A stretch of 55,667 nt of DNA, from contig NZ_NHOC01000011.1 in assembly GCF_002157465.1 (NCBI RefSeq), positions 1 to 55,667 on the forward strand, read 5' to 3'. A program made the position numbers and the translations under genes. Positions 23,674 through 31,953 of the stretch are shown here, piece by piece. A model generated the notes under the pieces. It saw only the letters and a program-made list of their open reading frames with translations. It had not been told where the DNA came from and searched no databases. Each line of letters starts with the position of its first letter. Position 1 is the first letter of the stretch. Origin of the DNA: Butyricicoccus porcorum (GTDB taxonomy: Bacteria; Bacillota; Clostridia; Oscillospirales; Butyricicoccaceae).

Positions 23674-25584
23674 ATGCAAAAATGGAAGGAGCGAATGCGC
23701 GGCGGCCCGCTGCGCACCGCTGTGTGTGCCGTATGGATGGCGGCGGCATTTATGGGACTCGAGGTCTTTATGCGCCATTACATCTGCCATGATCTGATCT
23801 ATCCGCTGGCCTTTTCTGTGGTGTGGGCAGTGCTGCTGACGGCGGTCGTGCTGCTGTTCCCGCGGCGCGGCGGAAAGATCGTATTTGGCGTGCTGTATTT
23901 TGTCCTGATGGCATACGCCATCGCACAGGCAGGCTATTATCAGATTTTTGGAAAAATGATGTGGCTGACAGATATCCGGTATGCCAGCGAGGGCGCGGAG
24001 TTCGCAAACTCAGTATTTGACTTCCTGTCGAAGGGGTTTTATATTTCCATTGTGTTGATGATTGCCATCGGTGTCGTCGGTGTCAAACTGGTTCCACCGA
24101 CCCGGCGCCGCTGGTATCACCGTGTGACCTGTGCCGCCATCATCGTCGCAGCCTGTGCGGGTCTGTATGTCCTGCCGGGACAGGTGTTCCGGGCAGATGA
24201 GGATCTATGGGGTGCGAAGGACGAATACCGCCGTGCACTGTCGCTCGAGGGAACCTACGATATCATGTATGACGCGCGCAAGGTTTACCGCATCTGCGGC
24301 CTGTATCAGTACACCATGCGCGATGTTTACAAGCATTTCATCGTGCCGCACACGCCTGCCTATGCCGCAGAGCTGGAGCAGAACCGCGAGACCATTGATG
24401 CCTATTTCGATGCGCGCGGGGATGTGCAAACCAACGAAATGACCGGTTTGTTTGAAGGAAAAAATGTGATCGTCGTGCTGATGGAGAGCATGGATGACTG
24501 GCTGATTGACGAGGATCTGACGCCCAATATCTGCCGCATGATGGGAGAGGGCATCAATTTTACCGACATGTATACGCCGGGCTATGGCGGCGTGCGCACG
24601 TTCAACACCGAGTTCTGTGTCAACACAGGCATTTACCTGCCGACCGATGGCAATCTGGCGTTTTCCTACTGCACGAATGATTTCTCGCAGAGCCTGCCGA
24701 GTCTGTTCCGGGCGCGGGGGTATTCCGCCGAATCGTTCCATTACAATCAGCCGATTTTCTACAACCGCGGCGTCATGCATCCGGCGATGGGGTTTGAAGA
24801 ATATGTCAGCTATGCCGACTATGTGTCGGACAGCACAGACGCTGCGCTGTTCAGCGATACCTTCCCGTTGGATAACGAGGCGGTATGTGAAAAGTTTTTC
24901 GGCGGAGACAGCGAGAGCGGGCAGTTTTGCAGCTTCCTGATTACGCGTTCGGCGCATATGCCGTATACCTATGACGATGAACTGAGCCAGTACGCGCTGG
25001 AGCAGTATCCGGAATTCAAGGGCAAGACCGGACATGAGGAGGTAGACTGCCTACAGGCAAAGGCGAAGCTGGTGGACGACATGTTCGGTGCGCTCCGCGA
25101 CAAGCTGGAGGAAACCGGGCATCTGGACGATACAGTTATTGTCGCGTTTACCGACCACTATGTATATGGCATGACGGATAAGGAGAAGCTGTATGAGGAA
25201 TCCGGCGTGGACGATACGCTGCTGGTGGAAAAAACGCCGTGCTTTATCTGGGCGGACGGCATGCAGCCGGTGACAGTGGACAAGACGCTGAACACGGCGG
25301 ATATCCTGCCGACCGTGTGTAACCTGTTCGGCATGCAGGGCGAGTATGATTACCTCGGACGCGATGCGTTTGACGACAGCTATGACGGCTATGCGATATT
25401 CCCGGACGGCGACTGGATCAGTGGCGGCGTGTTGTACCGCGATGGCGCAGTGGTAAAGGAATTTTATGACGGCGCGGCGGAGCAGGTCGATCTCGACGCG
25501 ATGAATCAGACCGCACAAGACTTTATTGACATCAGCAATCTGCTGCTGAAATGTGATTATTATGCGAAAAATAATTCCAAATAA
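23674..25584 (+). CDS. LTA-synthase-like membrane sulfatase/phosphoglycerol transferase
   Basis: A 636-residue membrane enzyme. Five hydrophobic segments fill the first 180 residues (for example LAFSVVWAVLLTAVVLLFP and GFYISIVLMIAIGVVGV). The extracellular sulfatase-fold domain starts near VIVVLMESMDDW (metal-binding Glu). The nucleophilic Thr is in GGVRTFNTEFC; the later metal/substrate residues are in FTDHYVYG. This is the LtaS family, which polymerises glycerol phosphate or modifies envelope glycans. The ATG at 23674 has aaaggag upstream; a longer frame from 23584 overlaps the preceding terminator. The preceding neighbour is PBP1A, which fits a cell-envelope role. The exact donor and acceptor are unknown. 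Confidence 0.88.
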   Translation: MQKWKERMRGGPLRTAVCAVWMAAAFMGLEVFMRHYICHDLIYPLAFSVVWAVLLTAVVLLFPRRGGKIVFGVLYFVLMAYAIAQAGYYQIFGKMMWLTDIRYASEGAEFANSVFDFLSKGFYISIVLMIAIGVVGVKLVPPTRRRWYHRVTCAAIIVAACAGLYVLPGQVFRADEDLWGAKDEYRRALSLEGTYDIMYDARKVYRICGLYQYTMRDVYKHFIVPHTPAYAAELEQNRETIDAYFDARGDVQTNEMTGLFEGKNVIVVLMESMDDWLIDEDLTPNICRMMGEGINFTDMYTPGYGGVRTFNTEFCVNTGIYLPTDGNLAFSYCTNDFSQSLPSLFRARGYSAESFHYNQPIFYNRGVMHPAMGFEEYVSYADYVSDSTDAALFSDTFPLDNEAVCEKFFGGDSESGQFCSFLITRSAHMPYTYDDELSQYALEQYPEFKGKTGHEEVDCLQAKAKLVDDMFGALRDKLEETGHLDDTVIVAFTDHYVYGMTDKEKLYEESGVDDTLLVEKTPCFIWADGMQPVTVDKTLNTADILPTVCNLFGMQGEYDYLGRDAFDDSYDGYAIFPDGDWISGGVLYRDGAVVKEFYDGAAEQVDLDAMNQTAQDFIDISNLLLKCDYYAKNNSK

Positions 25585-25594
25585 AAGAAATTGA

Positions 25595-25623
25595 TTGCAT
25601 TGAGGTGCTTTCTATAGTATAAT
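25595..25623 (+). promoter_or_regulatory. Promoter of the SRP RNA gene
   Basis: TTGCAT at 25595-25600, 17 bp, TATAAT at 25618-25623. Transcription should begin near 25630. Confidence 0.85.
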
Positions 25624-25640
25624 ATCCTTGCATGTGGGAA

Positions 25641-25943
25641 AACGATGCTCCGCGTGGCTGCGCTAGCCGGGACGGCAGCGGTGTCCTGTACCTGCAATCC
25701 GCTATAGCAGGGGTGAATCCCGGCCCGCGGGCGGCGCGTGTATTGTTTGACCCGGATCGGAAGGCGATGAAGATTCGGTCCTGCGCAACATCGGACTGTG
25801 AACCATGTCAGGCGGGGAACCGAGCAGCATTAAGCAGAACCCGGTGTGTGCCGCGGGAACACCGAGTCTGAGCCGGACGGTACGGGTACCAGGTATTACG
25901 TTTCGTTCAACGGCCGGTGCGCGGTCGCGCGGAGCACCGTTCT
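25641..25943 (+). ncRNA. ffs: Signal recognition particle RNA, large (Alu-domain) type
   Basis: The domain IV signature is present near 25800-25850: GAACCATGTCAGGCGGGGAA followed by CCGAGCAGCATTAAG, with the asymmetric loop that binds Ffh. Near the 5' end GCGGTGTCCTGTACCTGCAA and CCGCTATAGCAGGGGTGAA match the Alu domain of the Bacillus/Clostridium 6S-like SRP RNA. The ends pair over more than 20 bp (25641-25663 with 25920-25942). It lies upstream of dnaX, the conserved place in Clostridia. Ends are approximate to a few nucleotides. Confidence 0.95.
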
Positions 25944-25962
25944 CTCCATGCGAAACAGCAAA

Positions 25963-25992
25963 CAAACGGGCAATTTCGATTGCCCGTTTTTC
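25963..25992 (+). terminator. Terminator of the SRP RNA gene
   Basis: AAACGGGCAAT pairs with ATTGCCCGTTT, followed by TTT. Confidence 0.9.
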
Positions 25993-26016
25993 CGATTTTC
26001 GGGAGAGGAGAGACGC

Positions 26017-27654
26017 ATGTACCAGGCATTGTACCGCAAATGGCGCCCGACCCGGTTCGCCGACGTTGTGGGACAGCAGCATATCACCGATACGCTGCGC
26101 GCACAGCTGGAGAGCGGGCGCCTGTCGCATGCCTATCTGTTTACCGGGACGCGCGGCACCGGCAAGACCACCTGCGCCAAAATTTTGGCGCGCGCGGTCA
26201 ACTGCACCAACCTGCAAAACGGCGATCCGTGCGGCGAATGCCCATCCTGCCGCGGTATTCTCGACGGCAGCGTGCTCGATGTTGTGGAAATTGACGCGGC
26301 ATCCAATAACGGCGTCGACAACATCCGCGACATCCGTGACGAGACGCGCTATACGCCGGCATCGGTCAAAATGCGCGTGTACATCATCGACGAGGTGCAC
26401 ATGCTGTCACAGGGCGCGTTTAACGCGCTGCTCAAGACGCTCGAAGAGCCGCCGGCGCATGTGCTGTTCATTCTGGCGACGACGGAGATCAATAAAGTCC
26501 CTGCGACGATTTTATCGCGCTGCCAGCGGTTTGATTTCCGCCGCATTTCGCCGCACGATATCGCGCACCGACTGACTGAAATCGCGGAGCAGGAGCACAT
26601 CGCGCTGACCGAAGGCGGCGCGCGCATGATTGCGCGGCTGGCGGATGGTGCGCTGCGCGACGCACTGTCCATTCTCGACCGCGCCGCTGCGGGCAGCAGT
26701 GAGCCGATTGATGAGGAACATGTGGCGTCCGGCGTCGGAATTCTGGCGGGTGACACAGCAGTTGATCTGATGCAGCACATCCTGACGGGTGATCTGACGG
26801 CGGCCATCGGCCAGCTGGCGGAGAGCTATACTGCCGGGCGTGAGCTGGGTGCGGTGCTCGACCAGTTGCTCGGGCTGATCCGCGACATGCTGCTTGTCAA
26901 GACCAGCAAAAGCGATGTTTCCACGCTTCTGTCCCCGGCGTATTCGCTCAAAACGGTACAGCGCCTGTGTGAAGGCGTACCTGCGTCGCGTCTGCTCGCG
27001 TATACCGGTATTTTGCAGGAGGCGCTCACGCGCATGCCGCATGCGGCCAACCGCCGCATAGAAGCGGAGCTGTGTGTCGTGCGGCTGTGCCAGCTGACGG
27101 CGGAGGATTACGATACGCTGAGCGGGCGTGTGGATGCGCTGGAGGAAAAGCTCGCGCACGGTGTGCCTGTTATGGCTGCTGCGCCTGCGGCACAGCAGCC
27201 ATCGGACGACAGGTTTCCGTCGGATCTGGACGCACCACCCCCGGGCGATGAAGACATGCCGCTTTGGGACGACATGGATGCACCCGCGCAGGTGCCTGCA
27301 AAACCAAAGCAGCCGGAAAAGCTGGAATGCAGCCCGCAATGGAATGACATCACGCTGGCGGCAAAAAAGCTGCTGCCGATGAGCAAATTCGCACAGCTGA
27401 CCTTTGCCAAAGGTGTGCTGCATGGCAAAGACCTGCTGGTTGTGTGCGAGGATTCGTTTACGTATGAGCTGTGCAACGAGACCAGCGTCAAGCAGGCGCT
27501 GGCGCAGGCCGCACAGACGGTTATGGGCAGGGACTATCGCGTAAAGGTACTGGAAGAAAGCAATGTCAGTGCGCTGTCCACAAAGGCAAACCCGGTTGAC
27601 GATATCATCCGGCGCGCCGGAGAGTTGGATATTGCATGTGAAATAGACGATTGA
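26017..27654 (+). CDS. dnaX: DNA polymerase III subunits gamma and tau
   Basis: A 545-residue clamp-loader ATPase. Walker A is GTRGTGKT at residues 44-51. The zinc module Cys are C63, C72, C75 and C78. Walker B is IIDEVH at 123-128, sensor/SRC motif in LSRCQRFDFRR. The C-terminal third (tau region) has an acidic, proline-rich linker (PPPGDEDMPLWDD) and a compact end domain. The start at 26017 has gagaggagag upstream. It heads a dnaX-ybaB-recR operon with tight spacing, downstream of the SRP RNA. No slippery A-run for a short gamma form was noticed. Confidence 0.96.
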   Translation: MYQALYRKWRPTRFADVVGQQHITDTLRAQLESGRLSHAYLFTGTRGTGKTTCAKILARAVNCTNLQNGDPCGECPSCRGILDGSVLDVVEIDAASNNGVDNIRDIRDETRYTPASVKMRVYIIDEVHMLSQGAFNALLKTLEEPPAHVLFILATTEINKVPATILSRCQRFDFRRISPHDIAHRLTEIAEQEHIALTEGGARMIARLADGALRDALSILDRAAAGSSEPIDEEHVASGVGILAGDTAVDLMQHILTGDLTAAIGQLAESYTAGRELGAVLDQLLGLIRDMLLVKTSKSDVSTLLSPAYSLKTVQRLCEGVPASRLLAYTGILQEALTRMPHAANRRIEAELCVVRLCQLTAEDYDTLSGRVDALEEKLAHGVPVMAAAPAAQQPSDDRFPSDLDAPPPGDEDMPLWDDMDAPAQVPAKPKQPEKLECSPQWNDITLAAKKLLPMSKFAQLTFAKGVLHGKDLLVVCEDSFTYELCNETSVKQALAQAAQTVMGRDYRVKVLEESNVSALSTKANPVDDIIRRAGELDIACEIDD

Positions 27655-27669
27655 CAGGAGGATATATCA

Positions 27670-28041
27670 ATGGCAAAGGGTTTTAAGAGCCGCGGCATGG
27701 CCGGCAGAGGCGGCGCTATGGGCGGCATGGGCGGAATGAACATGAACGCCATGATTAAGAAGGCACAGAAGATGCAGGAGGAAATGGTCAAGGCACAGGA
27801 AGAGCTGGGGCAGAAGGAATATACCGCGACCTCCGGCGGCGGCGCTGTCACCGCGGTGGTCAAGGGCTCCAATGAGATTGTCAGCCTGAAGCTCAACCCG
27901 GAGGTTGTTGACCCGGATGACATCGAAATGCTGGAGGATCTGATTGTCACGGCAGTCAATCAGGCGCTCAAGACCGCAGATGAGGAGAGCGCGGCAATCA
28001 TGCGTCAGGCGACCGGCGGCGGTATGCCGGGCATGTTTTAA
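27670..28041 (+). CDS. YbaB/EbfC nucleoid-associated protein
   Basis: A 123-residue DNA-binding protein of the YbaB/EbfC family. A Gly/Met-rich start (GMAGRGGAMGGMGGMNMN) precedes the conserved MIKKAQKMQEEMVKAQEELG helix, then the beta-strand core TATSGGGAVTAVVKG and LNPEVVDPDDIEMLEDLIVTA. It lies 15 bp after dnaX and 6 bp before recR, the usual operon of DNA replication and repair genes. The Gly/Met-rich N-terminal extension is common in Clostridia. Confidence 0.95.
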   Translation: MAKGFKSRGMAGRGGAMGGMGGMNMNAMIKKAQKMQEEMVKAQEELGQKEYTATSGGGAVTAVVKGSNEIVSLKLNPEVVDPDDIEMLEDLIVTAVNQALKTADEESAAIMRQATGGGMPGMF

Positions 28042-28047
28042 GCATCC

Positions 28048-28650
28048 ATGAAATTTTTTGCACCATCGGTGGAAACGCTGATCGATGAGTTTGCCAAGCT
28101 GCCCGGCATCGGGCGCAAGACGGCACAGCGGCTGGCGTTTCATGTGCTCAACCTGCCGAAGGAACAGGCGGATGCGCTGGCACAGGCAATTACCAATGCC
28201 AAGCAGACCGTACACCTGTGCCCGAAATGCCAGAATTTGACGGATGAGGCGCTGTGCCCGATCTGTTCCGATCCGGCGCGCGACACGCATACCATCTGCG
28301 TGGTTGCCGACCCGAAGGATGTACTGGCGTTCGAGAAGACGCGCGAATATCATGGGCTGTACCACGTGCTGCACGGCACAATTTCGCCGCTCAACCACAT
28401 CGGCCCGGATGATTTGCGCATTCGTGAGTTGCTGCACCGCGTCGCGGAGGAGGACATCCAGGAGGTTATCCTGGCAACCAATCCGGACACGGAGGGTGAA
28501 GCGACAGCGATGTATCTGGCGCGGCTGTTAAAGCCGTTCCACATCCGCATCAGCCGTCTGGCATATGGCATTCCGGTCGGCGGTCAGCTGGAATATATCG
28601 ACGAGGTCACGCTGATGCGTGCGCTCGACGGCAGACAGAGCATTGAATAA
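28048..28650 (+). CDS. recR: Recombination protein RecR
   Basis: A 200-residue recombination mediator that loads RecA with RecO/RecF at gaps. It has the helix-hairpin-helix (LPGIGRKTAQRLAF at 18-31), a four-Cys zinc finger (CPKC at 58-61 and CPIC at 70-73) and a Toprim domain (ICVVADPKDVLAFEKT, then ATNPDTEGEATAMYL). The length is exactly normal. It is the last gene of dnaX-ybaB-recR, followed by a terminator. Confidence 0.97.
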   Translation: MKFFAPSVETLIDEFAKLPGIGRKTAQRLAFHVLNLPKEQADALAQAITNAKQTVHLCPKCQNLTDEALCPICSDPARDTHTICVVADPKDVLAFEKTREYHGLYHVLHGTISPLNHIGPDDLRIRELLHRVAEEDIQEVILATNPDTEGEATAMYLARLLKPFHIRISRLAYGIPVGGQLEYIDEVTLMRALDGRQSIE

Positions 28651-28657
28651 ACGACAG

Positions 28658-28692
28658 CGGACGGATTCCTTTGGAGTCCGTCCGTTTTTTAT
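28658..28692 (+). terminator. Terminator of the dnaX-ybaB-recR operon
   Basis: CGGACGGATTCC pairs with GGAGTCCGTCCG (one mismatch), followed by six T. Confidence 0.92.
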
Positions 28693-28781
28693 CCGGTTTT
28701 GTACCAGTGATATGTCGATATTGTGATAGACTTCCCGTATTCCGCCGTGATATAATCGCAACAGAAGGGGAGGAAAGAAAC

Positions 28782-29960
28782 ATGAAGGGAAAAAGACTGA
28801 AAGATATGTCGAAACGGCAGCGTTACCTGATTTACGACTTTTTCATTGCATATTTTGCAATGGGACTGTATTTGATTCTGATCGGTTCGGCACTGCCGTC
28901 CATCAAGGCGGACTATGGCATCAGTTACCGCATTGGCGGACTGATGATGTCCGCGCAGCAGATTGGCTATCTGGTTACCGGTGTGTGTGTCAGCATGATT
29001 GCACAGCGGCTTTCCGTCAAGGCAGTTTATCTTGGCTTCGGCATTCTGGCGTTTGTCGGACTCGCACTGATGATGGTGACAGGCAATCCGTTTGTACTGT
29101 TGTTTGCCATGCTGCTCACCGGCATCTGCAAGGGCAGCACGTGCAATTTTGGAAACCAGCTTGTCAGCACGATGTCAGGCAGCAATGCGAGCCTGCTCAA
29201 TCTGGCGCAGGCATTTTTTGCTGTCGGTGCCTGTGCGGCGCCGCTGGTCGCCATGGTGTGCGGCACATCATGGCGTCTGGCATTTGCCATCACAATTGCA
29301 GTCGGTATTGTGATGTTTCTGCATGGCATGCGCGTTGAGATCAGACCGGAGGATTCTGTAAGCAACGAGGACAGCGGAACAGTAGACTTCGGCTTTTTCC
29401 GCACAAAAATATTCTGGCTGTGCGCAGCGCTTATCATGAGCTATCTTGCCATTGAGGGCTCGGTCATGGGCTGGCTGGTCACTTATTTTGTCGATTCCGG
29501 CGTCGCGAAGGAATCGACGGCACAGCTGCTGGCAACTGCGCTCTGGGGAGCCCTGTTGGTCGGGCGGTTTGCAAGCGCCTGGCTGTCCACGCGGTTCCGC
29601 CCGCACCATATGATTGCGGTGATGTCGCTCGGTGTCGCAGTGTGCTTTACCGGGCTGATGATGAGCCATACGCTGGTTCCGATGACGGTCAGTGCGATCG
29701 GCCTCGGCCTGTTCATGGCAGGCATGTACGGCACGGCACTGGGCGGAAGCGAAAACCTGATGGAGAAATACCCGATGTGCATGGGTATGTTCATTGCCAT
29801 TCCGGGCATCGGCGCGGCATTGACACAGAGCGCCATCGGCACGATTGCCGACCACATCGGAATTCGCGGCGGCATGTGCTTCCTGTATGTGCTGGTTGCC
29901 GTTCTGCTTGTCGCGGCAGCACTGTTTTTTGTGTATCATCAGAAAAAGACGGTAAAATAA
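28782..29960 (+). CDS. Major facilitator superfamily transporter
   Basis: A 392-residue carrier with 12 hydrophobic segments. LILIGSALPSIKADYGISY near the start, the loop MIAQRLSVKAVYLGFG, and a long sixth-to-seventh loop with EIRPEDSVSNEDSGTVDF mark the two six-helix halves. It resembles the FucP/sugar-permease-like MFS group, with LNLAQAFFAVGACAAPL in helix 5. The substrate is unclear. The ATG at 28782 follows gaggggagg; a -10 TATAAT is at 28751-28756. It stands as a single gene between two terminators. Confidence 0.9.
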   Translation: MKGKRLKDMSKRQRYLIYDFFIAYFAMGLYLILIGSALPSIKADYGISYRIGGLMMSAQQIGYLVTGVCVSMIAQRLSVKAVYLGFGILAFVGLALMMVTGNPFVLLFAMLLTGICKGSTCNFGNQLVSTMSGSNASLLNLAQAFFAVGACAAPLVAMVCGTSWRLAFAITIAVGIVMFLHGMRVEIRPEDSVSNEDSGTVDFGFFRTKIFWLCAALIMSYLAIEGSVMGWLVTYFVDSGVAKESTAQLLATALWGALLVGRFASAWLSTRFRPHHMIAVMSLGVAVCFTGLMMSHTLVPMTVSAIGLGLFMAGMYGTALGGSENLMEKYPMCMGMFIAIPGIGAALTQSAIGTIADHIGIRGGMCFLYVLVAVLLVAAALFFVYHQKKTVK

Positions 29961-29968
29961 GGCAAATA

Positions 29969-30011
29969 AGAAGAGCAGGTAACCGGAAAAACGGAAACCT
30001 GCTCCTCTTTC
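29969..30011 (+). terminator. Terminator of the MFS gene
   Basis: AAGAGCAGGT pairs with ACCTGCTCCTCTT (one bulge), with inner CCGG/ACGG, followed by T. Confidence 0.75.
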
Positions 30012-30064
30012 ATATCAATGCATGGAGGTGGTAATGAGATCCAAAAGATTGTAGGAAGAAAAAC

Positions 30065-30493
30065 TTACTCAATGGCAATCCGGTGACTCTGCGGCAGAAC
30101 CTGCTGTGCCTTCGGGAGGGTCAGCTGAAGGATGCCGTTCTGATAGGATGCGGAAATTGCATTCTCATCAATGCCGGAGATGTCGAAGGAACGGCGGAAC
30201 GAACCGTAACGGCGTTCGCGGCGGATGTAGTTGCCATTGTCGTCCTTCTGGTCATTGCTTTCGTTGTGCTCGGCAGAAATGGTCAGGATGCCATCCTTGA
30301 TGTCGAGGCTGATGTCTTCCTTGTTGAAGCCCGGCAATTCGGCATCGAGCAGATACTTGTCACCCGCGTCGCGGATATCGGTGCGAAATGCAGGCAGGTC
30401 AACATTGCTGTTGCCGAAGAAGCTGCGCTCGAAGTTGTCAAATGCGTTAAACAGATTGTGGTCACGGTATTCAAACGGAATCATTCCAAACAT
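30065..30493 (-). CDS. Hsp20/alpha-crystallin small heat-shock protein
   Basis: A 142-residue holdase chaperone. The N-terminal arm (MFGMIPFEYRDHNLFNAFDN) is followed by the alpha-crystallin domain at about 40-130: FRTDIRDAGDKYLLDAELPG, then DISLDIKDGILTISAEH, YGSFRRSF, and YQNGILQLTLPKA, the signature A-x-x-x-n-G-v-L. A C-terminal RIAIE corresponds to the I-x-I oligomerisation motif. It has its own 250-bp leader carrying two CIRCE-like elements, so it is probably repressed by HrcA and induced by heat. Confidence 0.95.
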   Translation of the reverse strand: MFGMIPFEYRDHNLFNAFDNFERSFFGNSNVDLPAFRTDIRDAGDKYLLDAELPGFNKEDISLDIKDGILTISAEHNESNDQKDDNGNYIRRERRYGSFRRSFDISGIDENAISASYQNGILQLTLPKAQQVLPQSHRIAIE

Positions 30494-30562
30494 AAGTCAT
30501 TGTCCTTTCGTAATAAAGTAATCAAAGTGATGTGAAGTAAAATGGGGGGATGGCACGGTGTG

Positions 30563-30589
30563 CTAGCAATTAGACAAGCTAAGTGCTAA
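30563..30589. promoter_or_regulatory. Degenerate CIRCE element in the hsp20 leader
   Basis: CTAGCAATT, 9 bp, AAGTGCTAA. This is 6/9 and 8/9 matches to the two arms of TTAGCACTC-N9-GAGTGCTAA with exact 9-bp spacing. Confidence 0.6.
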
Positions 30590-30740
30590 CAACAGGTAAA
30601 GATGAACTGTGTCACGGGACACGCCTTCCTTCTTCTGCGCCCGGTGGTTTGTACTTTCGGTGCGCTCTTTTTTTGTATGACTATAGTATAGAAGTGGATT
30701 GTGAATAAAATTCGCAAAAAATGTGACAAAATTGTTAAAA

Positions 30741-30767
30741 TTAGCACTCTCGATAAGAGAGTGCTAA
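30741..30767. promoter_or_regulatory. Perfect CIRCE element (HrcA operator)
   Basis: TTAGCACTC, 9 bp, GAGTGCTAA: identical to the CIRCE consensus. It lies 248 bp upstream of hsp20 and ends 1 bp before the stop codon of the AraC gene at 30769. A -10 (TATACT on the minus strand near 30688) lies between it and hsp20. Confidence 0.92.
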
Positions 30768-30768
30768 T

Positions 30769-31641
30769 TCAGATCTGATCGCGCTCGCCGTGCAGCGATT
30801 CGAGGTATTTTTTGCGGTATCGGATCGGCGTGGTGCCGACAATGCGGGTGAACAGTGAATTGAAATAGTTCGTGTTGTCATAGCCGACCATGGTCGCGAT
30901 GCGCGTTGCGGAGTAGTCGCTGGAGATCAGCAGCGTCTGCGCAAGCCCGATGCGGCGGCGGATGGCGTATTGGATGGGAGAGTAGCCGGTTGCGTCCTTG
31001 AACGTGTGCGCGAGATAGGGGACAGAACACGACAGAGCTTGTGCAATATTCTCCAGCTTGAGCGGTTCGGTGTAATGCGCATCGATGTATTCCTTGATGC
31101 GGGTGGTCAGTTGGGAAGCGGTGTCGGAGATATGTTCTTCTTGCGGCGTGGTCGGCATCTGCGCCGCCAGCATGAGCAGGGATGCTCCCAAAAGCTGTAC
31201 CGTAACCTGGTCAAACGGATTGCTGTTATAGCGGTCAAGAATCTGCTCCGCGAGATCGCGCAGGAAGCAGAACATGCTCTGTGACGGACGCACATGCGGG
31301 CTGTCCTGCGGGATGAAGTGATTTTTCGGCATCCCGCGGAAGTGTACATCAGAAAAGCCAAAGCAGTATGTGCCGATTTCCGTGTCATAATTGGACACGA
31401 CTTCGTGTAGCTCACCCGCATTGTAATAGATGAGATCGCCCTCCTGGATCATATAGGAAAAGGAATCGATATTATAGGTGCCGAAGCCGCGATAACACAG
31501 CAGCAGCTCGCAAAGCGAGTCGTGCCCGTGCATGGGGCGGTCGTGTTTTTCGCGCCCGTAGTCCTGCCGGTTTGCATAAACCAGTGTGGGAAGACGGTTG
31601 CCTTCAAAGATGTTTGCGAGGGCAGCGTTCGCTTCGTTCAT
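30769..31641 (-). CDS. AraC-family transcriptional regulator 3
   Basis: A 290-residue regulator. The cupin-like sensor half contains MHGHDSLCELLLCYRGFGTY, YMIQEGDLIYYNAGELHEV and YCFGFSDVHFRG. The C-terminal domain contains LKLENIAQALSCSVPYLAHTF and ATRIATMVGYDNTNYFNSLF, ending IVGTTPIRYRKKYL. It is divergent from the isomerase-oxidoreductase operon starting at 31954 and probably activates it. The stop codon nearly touches the CIRCE element at 30741-30767, so the hsp20 promoter lies beyond this gene and HrcA bound there could also affect read-through from this regulator into hsp20. Confidence 0.92.
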   Translation of the reverse strand: MNEANAALANIFEGNRLPTLVYANRQDYGREKHDRPMHGHDSLCELLLCYRGFGTYNIDSFSYMIQEGDLIYYNAGELHEVVSNYDTEIGTYCFGFSDVHFRGMPKNHFIPQDSPHVRPSQSMFCFLRDLAEQILDRYNSNPFDQVTVQLLGASLLMLAAQMPTTPQEEHISDTASQLTTRIKEYIDAHYTEPLKLENIAQALSCSVPYLAHTFKDATGYSPIQYAIRRRIGLAQTLLISSDYSATRIATMVGYDNTNYFNSLFTRIVGTTPIRYRKKYLESLHGERDQI

Positions 31642-31953
31642 GGGCTTTTGCTCCTTTCACACGCAAATGACAACAAGATAGTGTAGTGTTCAAAAATTGA
31701 AGCTGAAATTTGTGCAGAATAACGGCAAAACAAGCGGTCATCCAGACAACTTACTAGAGGTCAGCCGCTAAAATAGGAGTATAATAAAAGCATAACACAG
31801 GAAAACAACACAGTCAATCAATGAAGACAGGATACAAACACAGCGGGAGAAACGTAAAATCGTGTAAAAACCCGGGAATATATGGGGTGACAACAAGATA
31901 CCGTGTTTTCTGCCGCAACAAAGACTTAGAGGATGATAAGGAGTGTGTAAGCT
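31642..31953 (+). promoter_or_regulatory. Divergent control region upstream of module 2
   Basis: A -10 (TATAAT) at 31780-31785 reads right, with no -35. GGTCATCC at 31736 and GGTCAGCC at 31759 are direct repeats just upstream, at the place where an AraC activator would bind. The leader is about 160 nt. Confidence 0.5.

Noticed and set aside
25846-26016. Upstream extension of dnaX
   Set aside because: It runs through the SRP RNA and its terminator; the conserved DnaX start MYQALYRKWRP is at 26017.
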